In this document: one piece after another, positions 6,819 through 14,377 of the stretch
Position numbering within the stretch: position 1 is the stretch's first letter
How the letters are laid out: every line of letters starts with the position of its first letter
From: Clostridiales bacterium
Lineage (GTDB): Bacteria > Bacillota > Clostridia > Oscillospirales > Acutalibacteraceae
DNA: 14,437 bases
NCBI GenBank assembly: GCA_020860025.1
Contig: JAJBVC010000160.1
Coordinates: 1-14,437 of the forward strand
Direction of reading: 5' to 3'
Translations under genes and position numbers: made by a program
Notes under the pieces: generated by a model
What the model saw: the letters and a program-made list of their open reading frames with translations, nothing else
Told to the model about the DNA's origin: nothing
Databases searched by the model: none

Positions 6819-7170
6819 AAGGAAAAATTTATGGGAGAAACATACAAAGTGGTATTCCACAAGACCATGGAAGTATTCTTAGCTGGGAAACATTAAGGTC
6901 GAAATTGACGGGAGCAGCACAAAATACGATCTTCGAAACGGGAAGTCGTTTGAGGTGAGGTTGCCTGAGGGAAGTCACAGTGTTAAATTTACATCGTTTA
7001 TGGTTGCAGCAAAATCTGAAATGAGTGTAAATATTGACCGAGACAGAACATTTAGTGTTGCACCGGCGAAGACGATTTTTGCGACGTCCGGGATTATCCC
7101 CATGGTGGCACTTCAAGCAGGAAAGCCGCTTGTGAAAGTGACAGACGAAGATGGCAAAATAATAGTTTAA
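6819..7170 (+). pseudogene. Truncated duplicate of the zinc-ribbon/beta-domain gene (beta domain only)
   Basis: The duplicated segment encodes only the C-terminal domain and lacks both zinc ribbons. It carries a one-base insertion near 6857 that shifts the frame and a CAG-to-TAG change (6880-6882) that stops the original frame. A remaining open piece from a GTG at 6955 reads MRLPEGSHSVKFTSF and is identical to the intact protein's end. It has no ribosome binding site, so translation is unlikely. Apart from those two changes the DNA is identical to copy 1, so the disabling mutations are recent. Confidence 0.8.
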
Positions 7171-7180
7171 AATGAAAAGG
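6819..7180 (+). repeat. Long direct repeat, copy 2 (362 bp)
   Basis: This copy repeats 4040-4400 with one inserted C and one C-to-T change. Its last bases, AAAAGG, run into AGATAAAAAATAATG, so the edge of the repeat forms most of the ribosome binding site (AAGGAG) of GTPase 2. Copy 1 is followed instead by TTGTGT. This suggests copy 2's right border is the original gene neighbourhood. Confidence 0.95.
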
Positions 7181-7192
7181 AGATAAAAAATA

Positions 7193-9250
7193 ATGGAAAA
7201 CATTTACAGCAACTATCATGCAATGAGTGCGGAGATTGCCGAAGGATTAAGTCAAATGGCAAAAATCTGCGACGAGCTTGATATGACCACCCAGGCGAAG
7301 GATTTGAAGGAAAGCCGCACAAAGTTGCAGGAGCATAAATTTGCGGTGGGCATTTTGGGAGAGTTTAAGAGAGGAAAAAGTACGGTTATTAATGCACTGC
7401 TCGGCAATGAGATAATGCCCGCCGATATACTGCCATGTTCGGCGACAATGAACCGCGTTTCCTACGGCATACATCCGAGCGCACAGTTGAATATGGTAGA
7501 CGGAACAAGTAAAACGATAGCTGTTGAGGATTTGACAAAATATGTGACCAAACTTGACGAGGACAGCATGGCGCGTGCCACAAAGATTGAGGAAGCGATA
7601 GTTTTTTATCCGTGCCAGTTTTGCCAAAACGGGGTAGAAATTGTGGATACGCCGGGATTGAATGACGATGAGCGAATGGATAAGATAACGCAGGACATTA
7701 TTCCGAAGCTTGATGCGGTTATAATGGTACTCATTCCTGATAGCCCGTTTTCGATGAGCGAGGCGGAATTCGTCAGAAACAAGCTGATGGTAAGCGATAT
7801 AGGTCGTTTAATCTTCCTTATTAATAAAATTGACCTAGTACGAGAGAGGGACCGCGAGAAGGTTGTTAAGTCGATAAGAGAAAAAATAGAGTCAACCGTG
7901 CTTGATAGAACGCACGATGTTTATGGCGAAAATTCGGAGCAATATGCCATGGTAAAGGCAAAATTGGCGGATATACGTATTTACCCAATTTCGGCAACAC
8001 AGGCACTGGACGGAAGACTGGATAACGACGAGGCACTGCTGGCAAAAAGCGGAGTGCCGGAATTTGAATCTGCACTCAGCAGAATGCTGACCGAGGAAAG
8101 AGGTGCGCTTGAGCTTAGTGCACCCCTGACCAAAGCAATCACAACCGGTAACATGATAGGTGAGAACATTAAGCTGGCGAAAAATAGTATGGAGGTCGAT
8201 GAGAAGACATTTAAAGAGACGCAGCGCAAAGCGATGCAGGAAGTAAAAGAGATAAAAAAGAAAGAGATGGCTGATAAGGCTCAGCTTGAGAAAAGATCGA
8301 AGGAAGTAGAGGTGGAGCTTGGCGCACAGGTGGAGCAATGCTATGCCGAAATCGAAGAGGAAGCTGCTAAAATAATCGACAATATGCAGGCACCGGATCC
8401 GAAGAAGAAAATGTCAAAGGAGGAACAGGAGACATTGGTACTGCAGACGACAGACGAAATACAGAGGAAGATATGCGATATTATGTCAATACATGCGGAA
8501 AGAATGAGTGCACAGTTAAATCAGATTTTGCAGGACGAAGGCAGAAAAATTGCAGAAACATTAGCGGAGAACGAGATCAATTTGCAGAAGCATTTTGACG
8601 GCATCAATATAAAAAGGCAAAACGCAAATCCGTTGGATAACAGCATCGGAAGCGTTGCAATTGATGTCGCAACGACATATGTGCCATTATTGCTCGGCAG
8701 CACACTTCCGGTATGGGGCGTCGGCGGATTAATAGAAGGTTACAAGGCAGCTGGAATTAAGGGCGCTGCAGTGGGCGGAGGAACCGCATTTGCTCTTTCC
8801 TTTGCTGCATTTGCAGCACTTCCCGCATTGGGAATTGTCGGACTGCCCATGGCAGCGATCGGAGCAGTAGCGGGAACATTTGGAGGGAAGGCAATTGTAA
8901 AGACACTCTTCAAAAAGGATATTGTTAGTAAGCAGATTTCTGAGTTGAAGAAGGTGCTTAATGAAGAGGTATCAAAATCTATCACGCAGATGAGAGTCGC
9001 AAAGGAAATAGAAAAATGGATACAGGACGAGGTAAAAGAGCAATTCGAAATATTGATTAAGGCCATGGAGAAGGACTGTGACAATGCTATCTGCGAAACA
9101 GAACGCAAACTCAATGATATATCGAATATTATTAAAGAAAATGAGGCAGAGCGCAACAATAAAAAACATCAACTTGATAAATTGGATAAAGAAACAGGTG
9201 AAATTTTGACAAGACTGTTGCCGATTTACCAACAGATAGCACAGGCATAA
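7193..9250 (+). CDS. Bacterial dynamin-like GTPase 2 with hydrophobic paddle region
   Basis: The product has 685 residues. After a helical N-terminus comes the GTPase domain, with P-loop G56-EFKRGKST (K62, S63), a switch segment in LPCSATMN (80-87), DTPG at 152-155 and a canonical G4 NKID at 211-214. It is the only one of the three GTPases with an intact G4. A long Lys/Glu-rich coiled-coil stalk follows (about 330-420). Next is a strongly hydrophobic Gly/Ala-rich stretch at about 495-570 (YVPLLLGSTLPVWGVGG; AVGGGTAFALSFAAFAALPAL; MAAIGAVAGTFGG). It resembles the membrane-inserting paddle of bacterial dynamin-like proteins. A second coiled coil closes the protein. This is the best candidate for the membrane-anchored core of the set. 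The ATG at 7193 is preceded by AAGGAG, which is partly supplied by the edge of the upstream direct repeat. Confidence 0.88.
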   Translation: MENIYSNYHAMSAEIAEGLSQMAKICDELDMTTQAKDLKESRTKLQEHKFAVGILGEFKRGKSTVINALLGNEIMPADILPCSATMNRVSYGIHPSAQLNMVDGTSKTIAVEDLTKYVTKLDEDSMARATKIEEAIVFYPCQFCQNGVEIVDTPGLNDDERMDKITQDIIPKLDAVIMVLIPDSPFSMSEAEFVRNKLMVSDIGRLIFLINKIDLVRERDREKVVKSIREKIESTVLDRTHDVYGENSEQYAMVKAKLADIRIYPISATQALDGRLDNDEALLAKSGVPEFESALSRMLTEERGALELSAPLTKAITTGNMIGENIKLAKNSMEVDEKTFKETQRKAMQEVKEIKKKEMADKAQLEKRSKEVEVELGAQVEQCYAEIEEEAAKIIDNMQAPDPKKKMSKEEQETLVLQTTDEIQRKICDIMSIHAERMSAQLNQILQDEGRKIAETLAENEINLQKHFDGINIKRQNANPLDNSIGSVAIDVATTYVPLLLGSTLPVWGVGGLIEGYKAAGIKGAAVGGGTAFALSFAAFAALPALGIVGLPMAAIGAVAGTFGGKAIVKTLFKKDIVSKQISELKKVLNEEVSKSITQMRVAKEIEKWIQDEVKEQFEILIKAMEKDCDNAICETERKLNDISNIIKENEAERNNKKHQLDKLDKETGEILTRLLPIYQQIAQA

Positions 9251-9279
9251 AGTTATACAAATGAAAGGCAAGGAAAATT

Positions 9280-10266
9280 ATGGCTACCAATATAATTAGA
9301 AGATCGCCTCTTAACGGAATGGAATGTACATTTGAAGCTTATCTTGCAAAGCGAAAGGAAAATGACGCAAAACATATTTTGGGAAACGGAATTCCCGATT
9401 ATGCCTACGGTTGGGACTATAATATCAGGAAAACGCTCGATACCATTCCAGGATTTTATAAAGTGGCAAAGAAAATCACGGCAACGGTTACAAGCCAAAA
9501 ATTGCAGTTGATGAATCAGCAGGCTGTGTGTGCAACACCGACAAACTTCCCGGATGTATATGAAATAGGATGTGAATGTGCGCACAGACTGGGGATAGCA
9601 CTGCCAAATATATACATAATGGGCAGCACGGAAATTAATGCGTATACATATGCGTGTGATGATGTTGAGCCGTTTATTGTTATTTACAGTGCATTGTATG
9701 AACGTTTGAAACCCGGTGAATTGAAAGCCTGCATAGGTCATGAGTGTGGACATATCCAAAATTATCATTCAACATACAATACGTTGATGGAGTTGATAGC
9801 GAGCGGAGGTTTAGCGGCGGTCAGTGGAAAGCTTGCAGCGGCAATCACGGCACTGTTGACGCAGGGAGTGCTGTTGTCTATGAATGCATGGTCGCGCGCG
9901 GCAGAGGTGACGGCTGACAGAGCCGGATTGATATGTGCAGACAGTGTTGAGGATTGTCATTCGCTTGATGCAAAGCTGATGTATGGAGCAACGTTTAAGG
10001 AACAAACGATAGATTATGATGCCATCAGGGAGCAGTTGGAGATGCAGATGAACAATCCGACGAAATATGCAGAGCTGTGGAACGACCATCCGACTGAGGC
10101 GAGGCGCATTATGGCGATAAGCGAATTCGCACAGTGTCGGATCTACTTTGAATGGCGTCCCGATTTGCAGAAGCCCGATTCTGTGATGCGTTCACGCAAG
10201 GAATGTGACGAGAGATGCAAGGCTTATATTGATTTGGAAAAGAAAGGAATTGCTGAAGGTAAGTAA
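9280..10266 (+). CDS. M48-family zinc metallopeptidase
   Basis: The product has 328 residues. The zinc motif HECGH (154-158, within ACIGHECGHIQN) is followed about 50 residues later by E209 in AAEVTADRAGLI, the third ligand and ExxxD motif of M48 peptidases. Between them lies a hydrophobic Gly/Ala-rich helix pair (LIASGGLAAVSGKLAAAITALL), usual in this family and possibly membrane-associated. There is no signal peptide or N-terminal membrane segment, unlike HtpX, so it may be cytosolic or peripherally bound. Catalysis would be peptide-bond hydrolysis; the substrate is unknown, and proteins of the adjacent GTPase assembly are one possibility. It starts 29 bases after GTPase 2. Its TAA (10264-10266) directly abuts the ATG of GTPase 3, so the two are very likely co-transcribed and translationally coupled. 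Confidence 0.88.
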   Translation: MATNIIRRSPLNGMECTFEAYLAKRKENDAKHILGNGIPDYAYGWDYNIRKTLDTIPGFYKVAKKITATVTSQKLQLMNQQAVCATPTNFPDVYEIGCECAHRLGIALPNIYIMGSTEINAYTYACDDVEPFIVIYSALYERLKPGELKACIGHECGHIQNYHSTYNTLMELIASGGLAAVSGKLAAAITALLTQGVLLSMNAWSRAAEVTADRAGLICADSVEDCHSLDAKLMYGATFKEQTIDYDAIREQLEMQMNNPTKYAELWNDHPTEARRIMAISEFAQCRIYFEWRPDLQKPDSVMRSRKECDERCKAYIDLEKKGIAEGK

Positions 10267-12006
10267 ATGGAGCAGACAATTACATACGATATTGACGAAC
10301 TGAAGCGAAATTTAGAAGAGCGGACAGAGGCGATGAACCATATACTATACAACGAAAAATATGAGGCATTGCTGGGCGAGAAGCTTATCAAAAGCATAAA
10401 AAAATGGCAGATGGATATACGCCGTCAGATAGATGTGCCGTTTACGATGGTGATATGCGGTGAATTTAAGCGCGGAAAATCAAGCCTTATAAATGCAATT
10501 TTGGGTGAGGATGTTGTTACAACTGATGTAACCACGGAAACAATAACGCTTAACAAAATAAGCTATGGCGAGCATTCCAATGCATTGGTGTTGGATAACG
10601 GAAAAAGAATGATGTTGACGGATAAACAGCTATGCAAAGAAAATCTTGAGAAAATTTTAAGTGCACACGAAAAGAAGTCGTATCAATTGGAAATTAAGAG
10701 ACCGATTGATTTCTTGAAGAAGGTCACGATAATCGATACGCCGGGATTGGATGATTCGCTACAAGATTTTACGCCACTTGTAAAAGAAGCACTTATGCAG
10801 GCAGATGCGGTTGTATATGTGTTTTCTGCGATATATCCTTTGTCAAGACAGGAACAGATGTTTTTAAGAAGCTGTATTTTGCCGCAAAAGCATACCGACT
10901 TATTTCTTGTGGCAAATTATGTGGATATGCTTCAAAACGCCGAGCAATACAGCAGAATGGCAGAAGAAATTTTTTCAAGAACGGAAAATATCTTCGCAGG
11001 CAAAGAGGTGTATATGCTCAGTGCACTGGATGAGCGACGTATGCAGCTGGGCGAGGAAAGACCTGCCGAAGGACTGGAGATTGTGTTGGCGGAAAATTTC
11101 CGAGAGTTTAGAGAAAATATATTTTCTCTTGTGGAGCAGAAATGCGATATGGTTTTGCCCGACAGAATTGAGCGATTGTTTGCCGGAATGCGGAGCGAGA
11201 TCGGAACAATGATAGAAGCGGTTGAGAAGGGCTTGCTGTTTGGAGAAAATGAGCAGATTGAGGAACAACAAAAAGCACAGAAAGAAAGCGAGCAGCTTCA
11301 CTTAAAGCGAAATGAAACAACAGATGAAATCAAACATGATATAGAGGCCATGAAAGAGGATACGATAATATGGCTGAGAGAATTGATAAGCAAAATGCGT
11401 CTTGAGGCTGGATCAATCGAGAAATTTGATTTGAACGATGTGAGAAAATATTATTCGCTGTATTGTATTGACACTTTACGGGATGCAATGGAACGCTGCA
11501 CGGATTATCACACGGAAATGATTTATGACAAGCTTGATGATATTTCGGAGGATTTGAGCAAGGAACTGTCACTGGCATTTGTAGCGAATACGAAGCAGCA
11601 ATTTAGATTTAATATGCATAACAAGACATGGACGCAAGGGGACAATGTTTCTTTCGTACTAGATCAGGTTGGTTTGGGAAGCAGTATTATCGGAATGTTC
11701 GCCAAGGGTTTTGCTGGAAATATGCGCGAAAAGGAGATTGCCAACAAAAAAGAGGATATTTACAGCGATATAAGGGCACAGTATGTCAACTTAGATGCAT
11801 CGGTTTCAAAAATTGTGGAAGAGGTATATTGCGAGATTTCGGAAAAGGTGAGCCAGCAAATTCAAGAATATTTTGATGAGCGCGAGCGCGAAATTGAGGA
11901 CAGAATGTCACAAATACTGAACACCGCACGCAAGAGTACAGAGGAAAAGGAGGAGGTGCGCAGAGCGGTAAATGCTGTGAAGGCGATGCTTAAAAGCGAT
12001 AAATGA
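10267..12006 (+). CDS. Bacterial dynamin-like GTPase 3
   Basis: The product has 579 residues. The GTPase domain begins after about 55 helical residues, with P-loop G65-EFKRGKSS (K71, S72), a switch region around DVTTETITLN (87-96) and DTPG at 157-160. G4 reads NYVD (217-220), with tyrosine at the usual lysine. A Glu/Gln/Lys-rich coiled coil (about 325-380) forms the stalk. A short, moderately hydrophobic segment (VLDQVGLGSSIIGMFAKGFAGN, about 463-485) is the only possible membrane-contacting tip. The C-terminus is charged and helical. Its start codon directly follows the stop codon of the M48 peptidase gene, with AAGG within that gene's last codons. It is smaller than GTPases 1 and 2. Different family members encoded together may form hetero-oligomers, as in known tandem bacterial dynamin pairs, but that is inference here. 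Confidence 0.86.
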   Translation: MEQTITYDIDELKRNLEERTEAMNHILYNEKYEALLGEKLIKSIKKWQMDIRRQIDVPFTMVICGEFKRGKSSLINAILGEDVVTTDVTTETITLNKISYGEHSNALVLDNGKRMMLTDKQLCKENLEKILSAHEKKSYQLEIKRPIDFLKKVTIIDTPGLDDSLQDFTPLVKEALMQADAVVYVFSAIYPLSRQEQMFLRSCILPQKHTDLFLVANYVDMLQNAEQYSRMAEEIFSRTENIFAGKEVYMLSALDERRMQLGEERPAEGLEIVLAENFREFRENIFSLVEQKCDMVLPDRIERLFAGMRSEIGTMIEAVEKGLLFGENEQIEEQQKAQKESEQLHLKRNETTDEIKHDIEAMKEDTIIWLRELISKMRLEAGSIEKFDLNDVRKYYSLYCIDTLRDAMERCTDYHTEMIYDKLDDISEDLSKELSLAFVANTKQQFRFNMHNKTWTQGDNVSFVLDQVGLGSSIIGMFAKGFAGNMREKEIANKKEDIYSDIRAQYVNLDASVSKIVEEVYCEISEKVSQQIQEYFDEREREIEDRMSQILNTARKSTEEKEEVRRAVNAVKAMLKSDK

Positions 12007-12114
12007 TAAATAATGTATTGACAGTATGGCTCGTCAAAAGGAAAAATAAAATGTTTTGTAATATCATATCCGTTTGAGAGCCTACTTCAGTGATAAAACG
12101 AAGGAGAAACTAAA
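12007..12114 (+). other. Intergenic gap before the DUF1810 gene, weak promoter candidate
   Basis: TTGACA at 12018-12023 is followed at about 18 bases only by an A-rich hexamer, so a promoter is possible but poor. A short frame from an ATG near 12051 (MFCNIISV) ends almost at once. No hairpin terminator is visible after GTPase 3, so read-through from the GTPase block into the next gene is plausible. Confidence 0.3.
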
Positions 12115-12546
12115 ATGCATAATTATAATCTGAACCGCTTTATTACAGCACAGCAATCTAATTTCGACCGTGCTCTTTTGGAAATTCAGGCCGGGCAAAA
12201 AAAATCTCATTGGATTTGGTATATTTTTCCACAACTTCGATCTCTCGGTCGAAGCAGTACAGCAATCTATTATGGAATTGCTGATTTTGAGGAAGCAATA
12301 GCATATATGGCTGAGCCGTATTTGCGTGAAAACCTTATCAAGATTACAAAAGCTTTCCTTGCTCTTGATAAAACTAGTCCAAAACTTGTGATGGGATACC
12401 CTGATGATTTAAAGTTGTGCTCCTGTATGACACTTTTTGAAATTGCTGCACCGGATGTACCGGCGTTTGGAATGGTGCTGAACAAGTTTTATGACGGCAT
12501 AAGAGATTACGACACAATTAAGCTGTTAGAGGACGAGTTGAACTAA
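12115..12546 (+). CDS. DUF1810 family protein
   Basis: The product has 143 residues and matches the DUF1810 pattern along its whole length. It shows L-N-RF-x2-AQ near the N-terminus, the signature KKSHWIWYIFPQLRSLGRS (about 29-47), YGI, EA-x-AY, then PDDLKLCSCMTLFE. The length equals the usual family size, so it appears intact. The biochemical role of DUF1810 is not established to my knowledge; family members are small, soluble and cytosolic, and are sometimes mislabelled calpastatin in databases. AAGGAG just upstream of the ATG supports the start. It is separated from GTPase 3 by 108 bases and may be an independent accessory gene rather than part of the GTPase system. Confidence 0.85.
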   Translation: MHNYNLNRFITAQQSNFDRALLEIQAGQKKSHWIWYIFPQLRSLGRSSTAIYYGIADFEEAIAYMAEPYLRENLIKITKAFLALDKTSPKLVMGYPDDLKLCSCMTLFEIAAPDVPAFGMVLNKFYDGIRDYDTIKLLEDELN

Positions 12547-12619
12547 CGAAATTAAGCTATAAATACTGACACTAAATCAATCCGAATGTATAAAGAGGTA
12601 TAATTAAGGAGATCAGCAA

Positions 12620-12865
12620 ATAAATAGAAAAGACGACATTATAACGGATCAACTTGAAGATGGGTGCTATATTTCATACAATGAGGTCAGAAATGGATTC
12701 GGTGGATTTCATCCTGTAAATATTTTCTTTCATAATGACGAGACGGAAAAAGCAAAACGTGTTGAGGGCAATGATTGAAGCGACACCTTTTGGGGAGTGG
12801 ATATTGAAACAGGAGAATGGCAAAATCATCTTGGAAAAATCTTAATGAATTTGCGTGAAAATTAA
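12620..12865 (+). pseudogene. Dead small gene with lost start codon and internal stop
   Basis: AAGGAG at 12606-12611 is followed, at a perfect eight-base spacing, by ATA (12620-12622), where a start codon would be expected. From there the frame encodes a protein-like sequence (DGCYISYNEVRNGFGGFHPV; NIFFHNDETEKAKRVEGND). It then hits TGA at 12776-12778, probably a former TGG. It continues in frame SDTFWGVDIETGEWQNHLG to TAA at 12863-12865. Repairing the start and the single stop would give about 81 residues. I do not recognise the family. The two point changes in an otherwise well-preserved frame suggest recent inactivation. Confidence 0.6.
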
Positions 12866-12883
12866 AAGGGAAAACTCAAATAA

Positions 12884-12928
12884 CACCCATCAGGAAAACA
12901 AATTTTCTCTGATGGGTGCTATTTTTTG
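12884..12928 (+). terminator. Rho-independent terminator
   Basis: CACCCATCAG (12884-12893) pairs perfectly with CTGATGGGTG (12909-12918). The stem can be extended inward by GAAAA/TTTTC with one bulged T, and a run of T follows at 12922-12927. It ends transcription of the preceding genes and isolates the ATPase gene that follows. It probably also terminates read-through from the GTPase block, since no earlier terminator was seen. Confidence 0.9.
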
Positions 12929-12994
12929 TCTTTTTCGCTGAAAAATTGTTTTTTCATCCTTGCAAATAATTGAATTAAGTTTCCAACGGATCGC

Positions 12995-13022
12995 TTGATT
13001 TTATTGAAAAGTATGGTATAAT
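12995..13022 (+). promoter_or_regulatory. Promoter of the AAA_14/DUF4143 ATPase gene
   Basis: A -35 candidate TTGATT (12995-13000) lies 16 bases upstream of a perfect TATAAT (13017-13022). The latter is preceded by TGG, giving an extended -10. Transcription would start around 13028-13030. It is the clearest promoter in the window. Confidence 0.75.
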
Positions 13023-13067
13023 ATCCATTGAAAAGTGTAACGATATATAATGTAAGTTTTCAATGGA
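13003..13067. promoter_or_regulatory. Probable operator: repeated ATTGAAAA boxes around the start site
   Basis: ATTGAAAAGT occurs at 13003-13012, inside the promoter spacer, and again at 13027-13036, at the predicted transcription start, 24 bases apart. An inverted copy, TTTTCAATGGA at 13057-13067, forms an 11-bp perfect inverted repeat with 13024-13034 and runs into the ribosome binding site. The layout fits binding of a dimeric repressor overlapping promoter and start site. No regulator gene is visible nearby. Confidence 0.5.
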
Positions 13068-13075
13068 GGTTAGTT

Positions 13076-14377
13076 ATGGAAATCAAGCGAGACTGTTATT
13101 TAAATAAGCTCATTTCATTTATGTGGGACGGACAGGTTAAGGTAATTACAGGAATAAGACGATGCGGAAAATCTTATCTGCTTAAAAAATTGTTTAAGGA
13201 TTATTTAATTTCAAACGGCATATCGGAGGAGAATATTATTGATATATCCCTTGATTTAACGAATGATATCCGTTATAGGAATCCGTTGGAATTAGCTGAA
13301 TATGTACGAAAAATCGTGAAGAGTAAAAACGACCGTTTTTATCTTTTCGTAGATGAAATTCAAATGTCCGATGAGGTTTCCAATCCATATAATCCCGATG
13401 GAAAGAAAATTACATTTTATGACGCTTTGAACGATTTGAATACTTTGTCTAATCTTGATATTTATGTAACAGGCAGTAATTCAAAAATGCTTTCTTCGGA
13501 TATTCTTACGGAATTTCGAGGACGCAGCGATGAAATTCGTGTTCATCCGTTAAGCTTTGCCGAATACTACAGTGCAGTCGGCGGTGATAAGGCAGAGGCT
13601 TTTGATGATTATGCGTTTTACGGCGGAATGCCACTTATTTTATCACGCCCTAACGAAGCTGCAAAGATGAGTTATTTGCAGTCGCTTGTTTCGGAAGTGT
13701 ATCTGAAAGATATCGTTGAACGCAAAAAAATCAAAAGAGAAGATGTTTTGGCGTCTATTTTTGATTTGCTTTGCTCCTCCGTCGGTTCCCTCACCAACCC
13801 TGCAAATATTACAAACACTATCAATTCAAAACAGAGAAGAGCAGGAGAAAATATTGTAGCTCATAATACGGTAAAAGCATATATTGATTATTTATCGGAC
13901 GCATTTTTGTTCAGTGAATGTAAAAGGTGGGATGTGAAAGGCAAGGATTATTTTGATTATCCCAATAAATATTATTGTGAAGATATAGGACTTAGAAATG
14001 CAAGAATCGGCTTTCGTCAACAGGAAATGACGCATATTATGGAAAATATTTTGTATAATGAACTTGTTATTCGAGAATGTGCGGTAGATGTGGGAGTTGT
14101 GTATTCAAACGAAAAAAACTCAAAAGGCAAAATCAGTAAAGTAGCAAGAGAAATTGACTTTATTGCAACAGCTAAAGGAAAGAAAACTTATATTCAATCC
14201 GCATATGCTCTTTCAGGTGATGAAAAGGCGGAAACAGAAAACAAGCCTTTTTTCTTAACGGGAGATTCATTTCCCAAAATTATTGTTCGTTATGATATTC
14301 GTAAACGCTGGTATGATGATAACGGAATTTTAAATATCGGTATTATAGACTTTTTGCTTGACGATTCACTGTTATAA
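13076..14377 (+). CDS. AAA_14 / DUF4143 family ATPase
   Basis: The product has 433 residues. The N-terminal ATPase domain has Walker A GIRRCGKS (26-33) and Walker B FYLFVDEIQ (D93, E94), then a sensor-like YVTGSNSKML. The LSFAEYYSAVGG segment and the downstream EVYLKDIVERKKI, KRWDVKGKDYFDY and ENILYNELVIRE segments are typical of the C-terminal DUF4143 half. Near the end, REIDFIA (E359, D361) followed by TYIQ (Q374) resembles the degenerate PD-(D/E)xK-like nuclease core seen in this family. Length and motif order are normal, so the gene looks intact. I chose the ATG at 13076, which has GGAGG (13065-13069) six bases upstream; a TTG at 13028 in the same frame lacks such a site. The family is abundant and often multicopy in anaerobes, with no firmly established role. 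It stands as a single-gene unit with its own promoter and operator-like repeats. Confidence 0.88.
   Translation: MEIKRDCYLNKLISFMWDGQVKVITGIRRCGKSYLLKKLFKDYLISNGISEENIIDISLDLTNDIRYRNPLELAEYVRKIVKSKNDRFYLFVDEIQMSDEVSNPYNPDGKKITFYDALNDLNTLSNLDIYVTGSNSKMLSSDILTEFRGRSDEIRVHPLSFAEYYSAVGGDKAEAFDDYAFYGGMPLILSRPNEAAKMSYLQSLVSEVYLKDIVERKKIKREDVLASIFDLLCSSVGSLTNPANITNTINSKQRRAGENIVAHNTVKAYIDYLSDAFLFSECKRWDVKGKDYFDYPNKYYCEDIGLRNARIGFRQQEMTHIMENILYNELVIRECAVDVGVVYSNEKNSKGKISKVAREIDFIATAKGKKTYIQSAYALSGDEKAETENKPFFLTGDSFPKIIVRYDIRKRWYDDNGILNIGIIDFLLDDSLL

Noticed and set aside
9253..9768. Minus-strand frame of 171 residues over the M48 gene
   Set aside because: It is the antisense shadow of a gene with a complete HECGH motif and third ligand.
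12776..12778. TGA as a selenocysteine codon in the small gene
   Set aside because: There is no convincing SECIS-like hairpin just downstream, the start codon is also lost, and the position fits a mutated Trp codon.
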